Position numbers and translations under genes: made by a program
In this document: in pieces, positions 23,721 to 39,199 of the stretch
Numbering within the stretch: position 1 is the stretch's first letter
Layout: each line of letters starts with the position of its first letter
NCBI GenBank assembly: GCA_013399115.1
Contig: VXAA01005247.1
Location: forward strand, 787,496-851,495
Direction of reading: 5' to 3'
DNA from: Anseranas semipalmata
Taxonomy: Eukaryota; Chordata; Aves; Anseriformes; Anseranatidae
Length of the DNA stretch: 64,000 nt
The notes under the pieces: generated by a model
Seen by the model: the letters and a program-made list of their open reading frames with translations, nothing else
What the model was told of the DNA's origin: nothing
The model's database searches: none

Positions 23721-26700
23721 ATCAGAGGGGCGGACAAGAGCTGTCTGCAGATGCAGTTTTCTCAGGATCTTTATCACCAAAAAGATGAAGGGAACGGATG
23801 GGAGCAAGGCAACCTGCTTTCTGGGAGATAACTCCTGCGCATTCAGAGTTCACCTCAGTGAAACGCTGCCCAGGAATCACTGTACGCACATCTCACAGTA
23901 ACTAGACAAATATCTGTACTGCATGGAGGCTGTGATGTGACTGTATGCACTCTTTACCTAGTCCCATCTCTGTTCAAACAGGCAGAATCCCTGCTAGCAG
24001 CAAATAGGCAAGCAGGTAAGATACCTATGCACACAAATACCTTGAGCTTTCAAAAACACTCCATGAAGGGTTAAAGGAATTTAAAACGTAGCTGATGGCA
24101 TCACTAAATATTGGTATGGTGCTCTTCCTCAAACTTTCAAAGCCATCACAAACTTAGAGAATATATTACAGGAAAAAAAACAAAAAAACATGAGGCGGAT
24201 TTGCTTTTTGCTTAAGAGTGAATAGTCACCTTGTTAAAGACTTTTTGAGCCATTTCAGACACCACTTTCCTGTTATCGGTATTTACCCCTCCTAAAGAAC
24301 TTCACGCACATTTGCAAAACATTCTACAACAGAAAGCCAGATAGCTAGAACAACCAAAAGGTGATAAAATAAAAAGCAAGGAGATAACACTCCATTAATA
24401 ACCTTTGTAGTTCTTGATTTTGTAATACAGAATTTACCTTCTTTTATCTGGGTAAATAGAGAAGATAACACCGTCGCCAAGAGGGAAGATGAAGTACATT
24501 ACCATGCTTCTTGACACTTTGTACCTACACAGTCCCAAAATCTGACTTCTCATCCCTTTCTCATCGAATCTTGATTTAGAGAGTGGCATATCTATCACAC
24601 TACACAGTCGGCTCACAAGTTTATTCACATAGGCAGCCCTACAGAAAACAAGGCTCAAACGTGTTATGCTCACAGCTTCTGTCCCTCATTCATCTGCTCA
24701 GAAACTCACCAAGCTAAAAAGCCACCATGCTTCTCAAAGTCTGCAGGAACCCAGTCATTCCCAGTCTGAATGCCTCTGCTCATCCTTGATTTCCTGCTTA
24801 CTGACTCCGCTCGTCACAGCACTATTTAATTCTTTCCAAAGAACACAAGGTAGCTTGAAATCTCATCTCACGTAGATGACATCCTCATTCTGGTATGCTG
24901 GGCAAACAGGATCTTAAGAAGCAAAAGAGAAAGTGTTTATGGAAGATTTGCTTTAAATGATTAAGAACCCCAAACAGTCATAATGAAAACCACAAGGCGA
25001 ATTTTCAGTGCTCAGTACATGACAGGTCTGTGTTATCAGCGTATATGACCTGCTCATTACAAGGAATACGAAATGCAAAAGGAAAAAAACAACCCCTAAC
25101 ACATTACTGAGAACTCTAACACTAAAATCATCTTGGACAGATATTATGCAAACTGTCACTTCAATCTGTGGCCACAGGGCTAGCTGGTCATTACAGGACC
25201 TGATCAGGGAATGTGTTTAGCAACTTCTCTTTCTAACAAAACTCTCTAGACTGCAGAAACCAATTCCTCAGTGTCCACACATTTTAAACTTCAATTTTAG
25301 AGACTTCAAGAATTACTTATAGTTCTTCTACATTTTTGGCTATTTGTGGAAGAATTACTGGGGCTAACAGGATAATGTAACTGTACAGGCTGAACTACCG
25401 AGGGGGAAAAAGGCCTTCATTCAGCAACAGCTACTTCACTTACCATTTGGATATTTACACTGCAACTGCAATTTGCAATCGCAAGACAGATGTACCACTC
25501 TTGCTGCGTTGGGTATTCACAGCACAGACAGCAAGGTGGGAAAAGCTCCAGCTGTCCATGTAAGAAAGCAGTACTGATGTTTACAAACTGGCTAATTGAG
25601 GCCAAGCAAAATGACAGTCATTCGCTGGAAGCATTGCCAAACCGCAAACAGCTACTGAAGAGATGGCCTTCAACTCCCCTGCTTAGGCCATTTAATACAA
25701 CCAGCAAAATCCCTGACATAGAGTAATCCCAAACAAAGGCTCCTGGAGAAAGCAAATGCCATCAGTCCATTGGCTAATGCTGCAATACTACCAGGGGACC
25801 AGCAGCATCCTCAGAACAGCCACATCCAGCACAAGGTCCTCTGCCCCACAGTGCCTCTCCTTCCCCTGCTAAAGGCTGGCTCAAAGCCTGCCTGGCACAG
25901 CACCCCCTTAGACAGCAGCCAGAAGCAGATGTGCAGGGAGCAGGATGGGGACAAGGCGAGCATGTTAGGAGGCTTCCCTGAGCAAGCTCCCAAACCCCAA
26001 CCACTCCCAGCTCTGGGATTTCCCAAAATGGGAATGGTTTCTGCATGCTTCCAACCCTCAAGTGTATGCTGTGGGTCATGTCAGCCTCACCTCCGGTTTT
26101 GCTCTGCAGCTGGCACAAGATGGCTGGGGGAAGGCAGTAGAAGTGTGGACTAAAGGATCTCTTCATCCACTAACAGCTGTAAATGCTATTTTAAACTCAT
26201 GACACCTATACGAACTGCAGCTTTTAAATCAATAGTACACATTTTTGTGGACTACTGGGGAATTGGCATCTCCTGGGACAGTTCTAGCAATTCTGCTGCC
26301 ACCTCCTTTAAAAAAAATTCTGCACCTTGTTTCTAGTCAGAAACTGTTCATGAATTCCAAGGAGAGGGAAAGAGGAAAATAACTACTTACAGTTAGGTTA
26401 ACACATAAATGAAAGAAATACCAAATCAAAAACACGATACAGAATAAAGACTCATTCAAAATAAGAACATGTAAGCAATGTTTATACTTTCTGATTTTAC
26501 AAAGTGTCAACATATATAGAAAAAGATCCTCTTTAATCTATTCATAAGTCTTTAAAACCTCATAAATACAGGCTGCTGATACACCGCCTTAATTTCATTT
26601 TGGGATCACTGTTCCATTCTGCATCTGTCTTATGTTGCACCTAAAAAGCCTAAGAAGAGACACCAGGAAAAATCCTCAGAAACAACTCTGTGCAACCAAA

Positions 26701-29700
26701 TACATTCTTGAAAATTAATACAGCTGCTGCAGTTCTAGACAAAGCCTATATGAAAACTGTTCAGCAGGCACCGTGTTTTGCAGTTTCATGACAACTGAGA
26801 CATGCTGTCCACGTAACCTGCTCAGACAGACCTGTTGCATGAATACCACTCTTACTTTTCAAAATAAATTACAGCTATTGATTTCTTTTTGAAAAAAGCT
26901 GTCAAATCAAAATTATTTACAAGCCTTTTGAAAGATCTCCTTCGTCTCTTCTGCATTGCCAGAAGCACAGCACTTGAATGGCTAGTTCTATTCAAAGTGA
27001 TATTTGTTGTGCAACTACTGCAAACTCCTGAATCATGTAAACAGGGGCAAGAGCCAGAAAATGCTTCACTGTACTTGAAGTTCACATCTGCCTTAGTTAC
27101 TAAGACAATAAAAAATAAAATAAAGGCAGGCACTTCATTTATAACCAATAAATCATGCAAAGACTACAGTTAAACACGAATTCTTGCAGCAGGGTTTTGT
27201 TTAGTCTGACTTATTTAGCACTCGTGACCTTGGCAAAGTACCTGTGGAAGCACTCACCAATACTGTGGAGCAGCAATCCACACCTTCTGTTATTTTAGGC
27301 TACAGCAGACGACTATACAACACTACATTAGTCAAACAGGTTTATAAACTTGCAAAGGCACCTGGAAATGATGTACAGTTCCAGCCTTGCTGGAGCCCAG
27401 CAGCTGACGGAGTATTGCTGTCCCTAAAAAGCGTCATGATAACGGCTCTCAGCCCAGACTCGGTAGCAGCTGCACGCTTCTGCAAAACAAATGCTTGGCA
27501 AACCTGCTGCTGCTGACAGCAAGATGACCCTCCAGTTCCTTTAACTTCTTGTTTCAGAAAGGTTAGCAGTAGAAACCATCCCCTTACGTCAGCCTACTGG
27601 TTTGGATGAAAACGTCACCTTCTCTTCACTCACCTGTCTTCTAGTCCTCATCCTTCTCTTAATGTACCCAATATACTCAAAACTATGAAAAACTACAATA
27701 CACAAGTGCTTGGGATCACAATTTCCCACAGATCTCAAAGAGCCACCACTGCCAGCAATGACAAGTTCTGCCAATTGGTACTAAGAGGTATTGGGACAGG
27801 TAGCATATTTTTGGATAAGGATGGGGCATCGTAGCTGAATTAAGAAAAAAAAAGTTTCCTTCACTATCTACAGAAGAAAATCATAGCAGCCTGTTTTGGC
27901 CATACCACTATTTGCTCAACTAAAAATTTAGTAGCTGTCTGATGTTGAGTTGCCAAACTGTGTCTAATGCATGGGGGATATTTTTCCCATCCTTTTAGAG
28001 GCTGCTGCAAAGTCACATTCAGGAACTACAATTGGTTTTCCAAGTACTCAGGGGAAAAAAAACATATCTATTTTTAGCAACCTCCAGAACAAACAAGATG
28101 ATTTGCTGTTCTTGTTTTGTCTTTAAAAGCAGACAATAATGCAAGTATAAACAGACAAGACTTTTTATCTACCACTTACTGTAGTTAAAGATTGTACAAG
28201 TCAGGAAGAATCAAAAGATACTTTAAAGTATTACCTTCATATATTGTTATACTTCTATGTCTCTTCTCTTTGCGTTCCTTCTCTTTGCAAAGTTATAACC
28301 TCGCTGTACAATTCCAAATCTTAATAGAAGGACACACGCTTGGTTTTGCCTAGAATTGACATTATAGACTACTTAATGTTATTAAATCCAGTATTAACCT
28401 CTTCACATGCTAGGGTATATAAATACACTCACAAAAAATGGCTATCAGCTTGCAGAATGCCAAAGTTATTCAATTAACACATGCACAGTTAAAGTGTTTA
28501 CAATCCTATTCATACGTTACTGAAAACCACAAAACCCACGTCTGGACTACGGAAAGCCATCTCCTGCAGGATTTCTTTTTCTGCTAGCTCCCAGACATCT
28601 CACTTTATACACTAGATGGAGCTTCGTCCCCTGCTTCCCCCAGCCTGCCGGTTGACACTGCTCTACTCGCACTCTTATGCAGTATGGATAAAAAAGGGTA
28701 AAGAGGCACAGGGTGAAACACCCACGTCACCCCAAGTAAACAAAGTGCACACAATTGCTTCAGCAACACCACGATATCAAGTGAGTACTCTTCCAGGTCC
28801 TGCTCACCCCTCCCCAGTTTGGGCACCGTTTTGTCATTTTTCAGAGAAATAAATATTTCAGCAACTCCAAATCCCAAACCGTGCTGCAGCTTCTACCAGC
28901 CCTTACTGGGGCCATGAGGCACTACCTCAAGTTCATGTCAGAACATTAAGATTACCTTGCTTTCTCTCCCCTTAGAAAGGCAGCATTTTAACTCATTACC
29001 AGATTACACACCTGAATTGCTCACTGGCTTTCATGGATCTTCCTTTCTATTCCCACTTACTTTCTTTCAATATAAATCCTTCAATCTCTTCTCTCGTAAC
29101 CTCATTCATCTGTATCTAATGCCTCTGGCTAAGGCTCCAGACTTGGATCCATTGATACTTCTGGGAAACATCACTGATCAAAGTAATATTCCCCTTGACT
29201 TACAACTGATACATTTGGTCTGTATTGTTTCAGAAAATAGTTCAGCAGAAACAGTTCATCCTGTGCAAACCACATTGACACGTTTTAACAGGAAAAAACA
29301 GTAAAACAAAGCTAGCCTGACTTCTGGTGAGCTGCCACAGCTCCATTAGGATTTTTCAAAGCACAACACGCTGTGGTCCATCATCAGTATTTCTATGAGG
29401 AATTTTAAACTCACTGGGACAGAGAAAAGCCCAGGTGAACAAATCATTCCTAATATCACAGCCAGCCAGCACTGCAATGCAAGTGTAAAAAGCAGCAGTT
29501 TCAGACAAGGTCATACCAGAGAAGACAGAGAAACATTGGTGTCAGTGATACAAGACACCTGGGTAAGACCTTGTGGGCAAAGCTTCATGCCTGGGCACCT
29601 ATGTTCAAGAACAAGCAACTGAAATTGAAGCAAGGAGAGACACAGAGCCCACTGTATAGCAGGAAGCTAAAGAAAAGTTTGGCATTTTAATCTCACAAAA

Positions 29701-32700
29701 TGGAGGTTGACAGGGATGAGTGCTGCTGTCTATAAATACCGCAGAGAAACAAACACCCAGAAAAGAACAACCTTGGCATTGCACCAAGTGATATAAACCA
29801 GCTATGAGTAAGATTAAATTAGTACCAAGTTATATTCTGAGAAGTCCAGTCCTGAAACAGTTTCCAGCTGGAGGACTGGCAAAGGAACAACGTGCATCTT
29901 CTCAAAGGCTCGGTGCCTAATCAAAGCAGGTCACTGCAGAATGAAGCAGCCAGTAATGAACTACGGGCCACAAAAGATGCCCTCCAGCCAAAGGCTCCAA
30001 TGGGACAGATACACAACAAAGCAAACTCTTTGGCAGATTAGTAGTGCAGGAATCTAGTACTGTATTAAACTGTTGCCCTTGCATACACCAGCATAGCCAA
30101 ATGCTGTCCTTCTGGAAGGTGAGCATAACAACGTAAGCAGGTTTCTTACCAGGTCCTACCAAAATAAAGATGCTCTTCTAGAGCTACCAGCACGGTCGGA
30201 CCCTAATGAAATACTTCTCTTATCATCTGGCTTGCTGGATCAGCTGGAAAGCAAATGTCAGCAGTCCTTGTGCCGCAATTTCTTGGAATTATCCTCTTCC
30301 CTCTCGCCCCCACCTTCGGGGACGTTGTTGCCCAGATCCTCTCGTCTGTTAGCCCAGCTGAGTGAGCCAGAGTTCAGAAGTGTTGAACTGAAGCAGTAAA
30401 TAATACCTCAAAAATGTGACCCCTCCTTTTTGTCTAATGTGGAAATAACTCGAGTGCCTATGTCACTGCTCTGCAAATAAGTGCCTGTAGTTCAGCTGAC
30501 TCCACCTTTTGAGGTTGGTTGTTCCACTATTCCCCAGATTTCTGCACTGAACCATGCAGAGACCAAAGGGGGGGGGTGTGGTGTGTTAGTGCTTCCTTAA
30601 CTTGGAGCAGCCACACATTCAAATGGAGTAAGTCAAAGGATAAGACTAACTTCAAGTACTAACATTAGAAAAAGGTCTGAAAATGGGCTCCAAATAATGG
30701 TCATTTTTTATCATGCAAAGATTCCTCCAAGTCAGTATTTCTTAAATATGCAAAAACTCCCAGCAAGTGGTACAAGTAACTGACATAATAGTGCAAAAAG
30801 AAAGCTAGAGTTAGAAAAGTGTGGGAGCAGGTGATGAAAATGAGAAGCTGTTATTCATTAACACTGGAACGATCTGCCTCAGCCCCTATTTTCCTTCTGT
30901 CAACCACACCAAGTTACTCAGTTTAACTGGCCTGCCGAATCAGCTTCAGAAAGTTTTCCCTAAAACTAATGTTCACGTAGGTCACTGTTTTTTGGCAAAG
31001 ATTTGCTTCTTTATTCAGTCAAGGAACAAAGCAAAACCAAAAGCACACCAACCATACTTTCTGCTCCTAGAAGGCCTCCCCAGGTTTCCACACAATGGCT
31101 TCCTGACCAGTCCAGGGGCACCTCTAACAGGCCAGGCTGGACAGCCAAAACCAGTCAGTTTAAATATACTATATTTTTTATATATATATTTATTTATTTT
31201 CCCCAGGTCATCATGTTTATGACATGCATACAACTTACAGCAGATTTTGATAGAGGAAGGAAGCTCTCAATCCCTCCTGGGAAGTTTGCTTTGCAAGGAG
31301 AGCTAAGTCCATTTTGCCCTCAGGAGTCTCACCACCACCCCTTCATTCGCCCACCGCTTGCTGCCATCCCGGAGCACTGGAGCTCTGTGCTTTGAACTAC
31401 TAGGCCACATGAGCCACTCTGAAGAAGCTCACCTGCCCTTCCTCCCCCAGGGAAAAACCGATAACCCAAAGATTTGGGGTCCCCAACCCCACAGTACAAA
31501 TATAGAAACAAGCAACATTTACTGCAGAAAGAGAACTTAGAGCAGACAGAAGGCACCAGAGAAAGAGCATTAATCCAGAGCAGATTTACCAGGACACCTT
31601 TCAAAGACAAGACAGCAACTGAAGGGTCCAACACCCACACATCCTCAGACAAAATCTGCCATCACCCACGATGCCTTTCAATGCATGGATTTTGAGCAGA
31701 GCCTCTTAAGGAACTTGGGAACACACAGCCTGGGCAGTAAAGACGAGAGTCGAAACTACATCTCTGAATCCCACTACCATCCATCCTCTGCAGCCAACAC
31801 TTGTGTCTTCAATCTTCCTATGTTGCACTGACAAGCAACACATTATGTAACTGAAGGTAAACCTGCCAGATTCTTACAACACCCACTCAGAAGTTCAGCA
31901 GAAGAATCCTTTCAGTCCATTACACCAGTACAAAAACCCAGACCCTTGGCATCTTGTTACTGTTCAACGTACTGGGCTTGCCATCCAAAATTTCCAGTGA
32001 AGTTCAGAAGTGGAGCAGAACAAACACCTTCACTGGCCATGTTATTTCCAGTCTGGGAACAAAGAACTTCAGCCTCCAATGCTCTTTTAATACAGTCTAA
32101 TTTATTCTGAAGAAAAAAAAAAAAAGTATACAAAACCAAAGTATGCAACCTGAAAAACATCCTCCTGTCTGGCAGAGCAAGCACTTTCTAAAGACACTTA
32201 TATTATTTCATGCTGCTAAAGTTGTTTTTTAAAAATATTTGGGAGAAAGCAGAAAGGATCTACAAAATACACAATGTTAAGTTCGAAATGCTATGTTGAG
32301 AAAAAAATAAAGCAGATCAAATGCATTGAGTATTACGTTCTAACAACTGAGTCGGTATACAAGTCGTTTGAAACTGATGTCTTTAGTACTTGAATGCTTA
32401 CATATGAGTTTTAAAAATCAAACAAGTGTTTAGCACTACTGAAGAGCCAAAACATTAAATCTTTCCAGACTGGGATTCAAAAAATTCCCCTGAAAAAAGT
32501 TCATAAAAGCCCAAGGCAAAAAACAGATTTTACCATCCATCCCACCACATACCTCTGCAGAAGCAGCAACAGGTAAATTGGACATCGCAAATTCAGCCAG
32601 CTTAATAAACTTCAAAGACAAAAGGTGGTGTGTGTTTTTTTCTTTTTTGAAGAGGTCAAAAACTTCAATACTGCAGTGACCCAGAAAAGGATTACAAGTC

Positions 32701-35690
32701 AAATATTAGCAAGCGAGGCACTCAAGGCTGATATAAGCTGTTTTATAATCAATAAAACCACGCCATAGCTATTACTTCAGATAAGTTGTATCCTTCCTAT
32801 TTAAGGAAAACCTTAACATAATGCCATTAAAAAGGGCAATAAAAAGCTACTGTAATTCCAGTGAATGCAGAAGATCATAGTTTGAGAGGTTGAAACGCTC
32901 CTTCCCTGCCCACGTGTAAGTACCAGACCGAGGCCAGTAGGAACGATTCCCATCTGGTCCGACTGACCTCTCAGGGAAATCCATGGCACTTCTGACAGAG
33001 CTTAATGAAGACAGGCTGAGAGTCATGTCCACAGAATGAAACCAAGCCAAAAAATTCCCCAAACAACTCACTGAACTCTGAGAACTCTTACTGTATTCCT
33101 TTAAGGATATAGCACTTCAGGGGTACTTCATGGATAGACCCATTTTCGAACATCATTCTCCTGCATTGATCCTCTCCCTCCGGAACTCCTTCACCTTGCT
33201 TTGCTAGAGCAACCAACAGGTACACAGAGACCATGCTCCAAAAAACCTGAGAAGTCAGTTTTGTTCAAAATGGGCCAGTATGTTCTCAATTTAGCTGCAG
33301 CAGCTTAAAAACACTAAGGTTTCTAACCAGTTTATATCATTTTCGCACTGCATTGTTCAACAGGGGCATCGCTTGATGAACTGTTGTACTCCCTTCAAGA
33401 AGCAACATCCAAGAGCTTTTCTGTAATCATGTTTTCCATCATCTCTAGAGAAGCAAACAAAAATTGGTATTGGCAGGTAATTGCTGTTTTCTAAACTAAA
33501 GTCCATCTTTATAATTTTTCATTCAAGATTAAATGCAATGAAACTTTCTGGAACTTCTAAATCACATATGCAAATACAAGGTGGAACCCACCCTGCACAC
33601 ATTTCTGTATTGGTTAGCATCTCATGCGCATAAAAACTTAATCCGTCAACACACTTCAAGACAGAAGGGCCAAATCATGTATTTTCCCTATTGCAATTAA
33701 AAAGGGTGATTATAACTGTTTCTAATGGGGTCGGGGACCCTTAGATGCATGGGAAGAAGATAAGGAAATTAAAAAAAAAAAAAAAAAGCACCTACAGAAA
33801 ATAGAGCTAAAATTTAATTTCAGGCATAGCAATAAAACAACATGCTGTGTGGAAACATCCTCCCACTCCTATGTAACATAAATGTGGAATGACTTACTAC
33901 CAAAATAATAAACTTCAAAAATTCATTTGCCATAAAGGAAAACCAAGCAAACTGAAGTTCTACACACAGAATCCTGGACCAAGAGTGTGAAGGTTTCTTT
34001 GCACCTTTCAGTGGCAGGTCATTTCAAACTTTTATGTCTACATATATTATTGTGCTTTCAAAAACTTTTATTTAAAAGAAACATAAAAAATAAAAATGGG
34101 AAAAAAAAAGACTAAAAAAGCCTCCTAAAGCAATCAAAAAAACTGTTAAATACCCTGTGCAAATATATCACCAAGTGTAGCATTTTTCCTATTCTATCAG
34201 TCTACTCCCAAAATCTTGGTATCTGAAATCAAAATATTATTTCATGTAGCAAAGAGAGAAGGTACATTTTTTGAAAAAATATTTGTAGAAAACGGCAGGG
34301 AAAAAGACATGTTTACAGTTTTAATAAAAATAAAGCATAAATTACTTAAATTACTTAATCTATGCTCTTAAATGCCAGTTTCTGACCATTAACAACCGTA
34401 AATACAGATAAGACCTTTTATTCAACTATCATGCTAAATTTCAAGTTTCTGTAAGCAGCCCGATAAAGCAGCTCAATTATTCCTCCCTTGCTTATCTGTT
34501 AGCTAAAACCCACAGACAATATCATTTCAGACACTAGAAAAATACTTGGAACTTCCTACGCTGTTGCTCAGCCATCCCAACAGATCTTCATGCACAAACA
34601 GGAGCCTTCATTCTCTATCCCTGCTTTCCTTTTAGATTTCAATTTTACATTTCCTTTTACATTTCAATTTTTTGGGAGTCGGTATCTTCAGCACACAGAC
34701 ATCTAAGCAAACAGCAGCTTCTGAAAGCTACTTGAGAAGGTTTCTGTCACATACTCAAGATATATTTCTCATGGTATTTGTCCTGGTAACCTTAGGATTT
34801 AAAGTCAAATTGCAAGATCGGACTCTTAACTGGTGAAGGATTGGGGTAAAGAAAAAGAGGTTGATTTTAATGCACTTATTAAACAGCAAACTTTTCACTG
34901 AGCATTTAATTAGAACGCTAAATACGAGCATACTTTCAGTTCATCATAACCAAATAACTGGGGACTTGGTCCCAGACCCAAGGGAATTGATAGGCTTATT
35001 TCATTTTTACTTCTTACTGTATTTTCAACTGAAAACTCACCTGCCCTTGCTACAGCTGAGAAAATTGCACTGAAACAGCAATGGCAAGGCAAAGCAACCT
35101 CCAACACACACAGCATCAGTTACGCAGTTCACAGCGTTCGTAACAGCGTGAACCATGGAACCAACTGGCTGAACATTAAAGTACATAAAGAGGTCGTGTG
35201 CATGCTTGTTAGACTTCTGCACAGAAGAAACAAAGAAAGGAGCAAGAAAACATTTACCAACCTGTGCGGGTTTGGTTTTTGTTGTTTTTTGTGTTTTTAT
35301 ATCAGACCATTTTTAAATTTTCTTCCTACCTGGGCCAGGTACGGGGGCGGCAATCATACAACACTGCTTGTACTCCAGCTCCTACTACACTTCTGCAAGC
35401 CAATTGGAGGTGTTCAGACGTGAGCACAACGCCACGTTGGAACCAGAAGTGACAACTGTTCTGTACAACGCTACTTAAGCTTAGAGAAGAAAAAGGACCA
35501 AGAACTTACCCCAGGAATTCATTCTTTTACTTTTTGATCCAGCAAGGCAAGAGCTCACAGGGAGCAGCCGTGCTCCTGGTGGCCACAGAGCCAAAGGTCT
35601 GCACAGAAAGGTCTCAGTGAGCACCGGCTTCCAGACACCAACTGCACTTCTGCTCCTACCATCCACCTCCCAGCCCTGCCGCTACAGCCG

Positions 35691-35708
35691 CCTGCCTGCC
35701 TGCCTGCC
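35691..35708. repeat. Short CCTG tetranucleotide repeat
   Basis: Four and a half CCTG units within C-rich sequence; a simple short repeat. Confidence 0.9.
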
Positions 35709-36395
35709 GAGACTTCTGCAAATGAAAACAGATGAGTAACTATTGCTGCTTTAGCAAACTTCCAAGCCCATGGTCACTAATAATAGCTTTGTTCCTTTTA
35801 TTACTAAACAAAACCAAAGAAAAGTTTAAATGCTTGTAGAAAAGGCGCATGGCTGAAGGTTTTCTTTCACCCATCTAGTGCCATTTCCCATGCAAGCTAA
35901 GGCACAGATCTCTGGAGCTGTGAGCGTGTACGAACGCAACACAGAGCAATCCCAGGCTCTTTGAAAGGGCATCCCTTACCAAAACAAATTATTAAATAAG
36001 ATTTTGTGCTTAAAAAACTCCATTACAGATATACAGAGAGAGTTTCAGAATGAAAAAAAATCTGAACAGAGATATTCCCATTTTCACACGAACCCAAAAC
36101 CTGGCGCAGAGGTGAGCTTTCGAACCTGAGCGTTTCTCCTCCGCCTGCAGGGCTCACGAGCTGGGGAAGGCGAAGGTGCTCCTGTACCAAGCCACCAGGA
36201 GCTGCCAGGTGGGCAGGGAGGGGACGGGAGGGGACAGGCAGCGCGCGGGGACAGGCAGCATGCGGGGAAGAAGAGGGAGATGATGTGAAGCCGTCACGGT
36301 GAAATGACAGCAGCAGGACAACGAAAACCCCTTCCCTTGCACAAGCCCTGAACTGATTCACCACTGGTAAGAAAGAAAAGGAAAAAAAAAAAAAA

Positions 36396-36436
36396 CAACA
36401 CACACACACACACCACACACACACACACACACACAA
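36396..36436. repeat. CA dinucleotide microsatellite
   Basis: About 20 CA units with a single interruption (ACCAC), preceded by an A-rich tract. This is a typical vertebrate microsatellite. Confidence 0.95.
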
Positions 36437-36924
36437 AACCCTTTGTTAAAATTTCAGATTTTCTCCCTAAAATGAGATCAGTTACAGGAACTCCTCAATG
36501 CGATAAAAGTAATTTGCAGGTGTGCACATCTGCACGCCGGCCTGGGACCCAGGCGCAGCAGCACCAGCCTGCAGGCTCTGTTAGCCTGGCTAACGTTGCT
36601 GCAAAGTGACTCAGTGCCACTGAACGTTCAAAAATCACGCCTGAGCATTTTCACGTTGTTAGCATCCTGAAGCTTCTCGTGTTTTTTAATGGATTAATTT
36701 CTACCATTGGGTTGACTGTCACTGAATAATCCTGAGCATCACAATGGATGATTTTTACAGGAAGCAACTAAGCCAGAAGCAGCAAAAGCATCCTCTTGTT
36801 CTTGGGAGAGCTCTTTTTTTTTTTTAGTTTATTTAAACAATGCCACCATGAAAGAGCTTACAATAATGACTGTTACAAAATAGGAAGCTGAATTGTTAGG
36901 CAAGCTTCGCCTGCATAACTCCAC

Positions 36925-37010
36925 CAGCCTGGAGAGGATATGACGGGCACGTCTAAGACAAAGGACTGGACTCGGTGACCCAAGGCATCCCTTTCAGGAC
37001 TCAGCTTCTG
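36925..37010 (+). mobile_element. Possible degraded CR1 3' fragment
   Basis: GGACTGGACTCGGTGACCCA followed by AGGCATCCCTTTCAGGACTC resembles the CR1 motif 'ggactagatgat...aaggtcccttcca'. The terminal ATTCTATG repeats are missing. The match is short, so this call is tentative. Confidence 0.4.
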
Positions 37011-39199
37011 CAGCTGAATTACTTAAGAGTTCATGTCTGCTCGTTTGCTTTTGCCCATTTATGAGATGCACCGTTCCTGTAAGTCTGGCTGAGGCACCAA
37101 AGCACACACGCCTCCCAGCAAAGCAGACCACCAAGCGTGTATGCAGAAAGCAAACACCTTGGAGAGGCTGTGATGAGAATCTTACCTGGAAACAAGCTTC
37201 AAAATGGCAAAGCACAAGTTTAGTATTTAATCTTTTTAATGCACCAGAAGAAAACACAGCAGGACAGGTAAATCTTGAGTTACAAGTCTTTAAGCCAGCA
37301 TAGTTTTTGCAAGTCACCCACAAAAAAAAAGCTGTGAAAATGATCTTTAAATAGCACCAACATTATTTTAGTTGCAAGTTTTAAAGGCAAAGAATTTCCA
37401 CACGCCTGCTGAGAGCATCGCTGGGAGCAGCTGTGCAGGGATAACTTTGGAGCAGATTATCAATCAGAGAAGGCAGACACCGGCCTCCCCATCATCACAA
37501 TAATCCTACTAAAACTATGAAAATCAGGTCTAAGTGCTAGTCTGAGAAATACTTCTGCACATAACAGCAACACAAGTGGCTGAGCAACTGCAATACGGGA
37601 ACCTGTAAGTGAATCATTAACGAGCAATGATGTCTCCATTACTCACCGTGGATGTAGAGTTACTACGGGTAAGTTTTGCTTCTAAGAAAAACAGAACTGC
37701 CAACCAACGTGAGCACTAACACATTCATCAAAACCCAACGCATGCGAGGAGGGAAGAGGAAGGCCCGGAGCAGGGCAGCGAGGAAGGCGACGCAGCGGCC
37801 CCGCACCCAGCCCCTGCCGATTTCGCGTTACACCAAGAAATGATTAACTCGTTCCACAAAAGCTATACATCTGCCAGACCTGAGATACAGATCAATAACC
37901 GACAACCTACATGTTAACAGCCTGACCTTTAGGCAAGGGTTTCCATGCCCTTTTACCCATTTTCTACCATAAATACTGCTAGTAGTTTTTCTCCATACAT
38001 TTGTTGTCTATGCTACTGAAAATAAGCAACAGAACAGAGCTGACATTCTCAGCCAACCTTTAAGTAAGATTAGCAAGCTATTAAAGCCATTTTATGAGGA
38101 ATTTTAAGTGTTCTACTTGTTCATGCCAAACAAGACCTAGTTAAGCAGTGGATTTTTTTTTATTTTTTCTTTTAAAGTTCCATTTAATACAGAAACAGAA
38201 GATGAATTTTTAAAAGATTCTGGAAGCAAGGATTCCACTTATTACAAAAACATCTACTGTAGCTTAAACACTAATATACTCAGAGAAATTCTGCATCAAA
38301 AAAAAAAAAAAAAAACACAATACAAGACTGACTGGTTCCTACCAAAAATGTTACAGCTGACAAACGCCTGTGAAATATTTCAGTTTCAAACTGGATTTTT
38401 TTCATTTCCAATGTTCTGCTGGGAACACACAATTAATAAAAACAAGAAAGCACAAGAAGACATTTACAGATGGCTGTATATTGTTTTCCCCAAAGCAGCG
38501 ATGTATGGGAAGGAAAGTTTTACAGAAGAGGTGAGACATACCAAAGCATGCAGGAAAGACAACTGAAATAGGGAGAGCTAGAAAGGGGAAAGCTGAAACA
38601 CGCTGCAGCAGCAAGAAGCTGCAAGACTGCTTGTGAGACACCTGAAACACAGGGGCCAGATGTGGAGCTCACCAAGACACCAGGACGTTTAAAGCAGCTT
38701 AATGAAATTTCGTTTTTGGATGCTGAGAGTGCACGAGCAAGCCGCCAAGCGCGCGGGCACTGGCCGTGCACCGGCCATGCACTGCCCAGCTGGAGCAGCA
38801 AGTAGCTCGGTGGCCTCGGGCACAGCACACCTAGGGGACACCCAGAACCAAATCTCAGCCCCAAAAGCAAGCGAGCGCTTTGCCACTAGAAGCAGATCGC
38901 CGCCAAGACAGGTAGCACAGGGTACGGCTTTTGTCCGGTAGCTGATCAGCTGCACCTCCATGTGAAGCTGTCAGGAAAAGCAGACAAAATAACAAGAGAA
39001 AGCCATTCATCTCATCGGGGTGATGTACAAGATGTCCAAGAGGAAAAGCTTGTACAACAGGAAATAAAGTAGATTTTGTGAACTGTCAGCCACAGCAATG
39101 ATTGCACAGGTGGCATGGGTTTGGCAATATGGGTTGAAATTAATTATTTTCATAAACACACCTACTGGGGCAGAAAATGTCACAGTGAGCAAAGCAAGC

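Noticed and set aside
28957..29304. Plus-strand 115-codon frame
   Set aside because: Hydrophobic but without motif or splice context; antisense to the MITF intron and consistent with chance.
32865..32930. Possible minus-strand CR1 end (TTTCAACCTCTCAAACTATG in reverse complement)
   Set aside because: Only a loose likeness to the CR1 terminus and no supporting upstream CR1 sequence.
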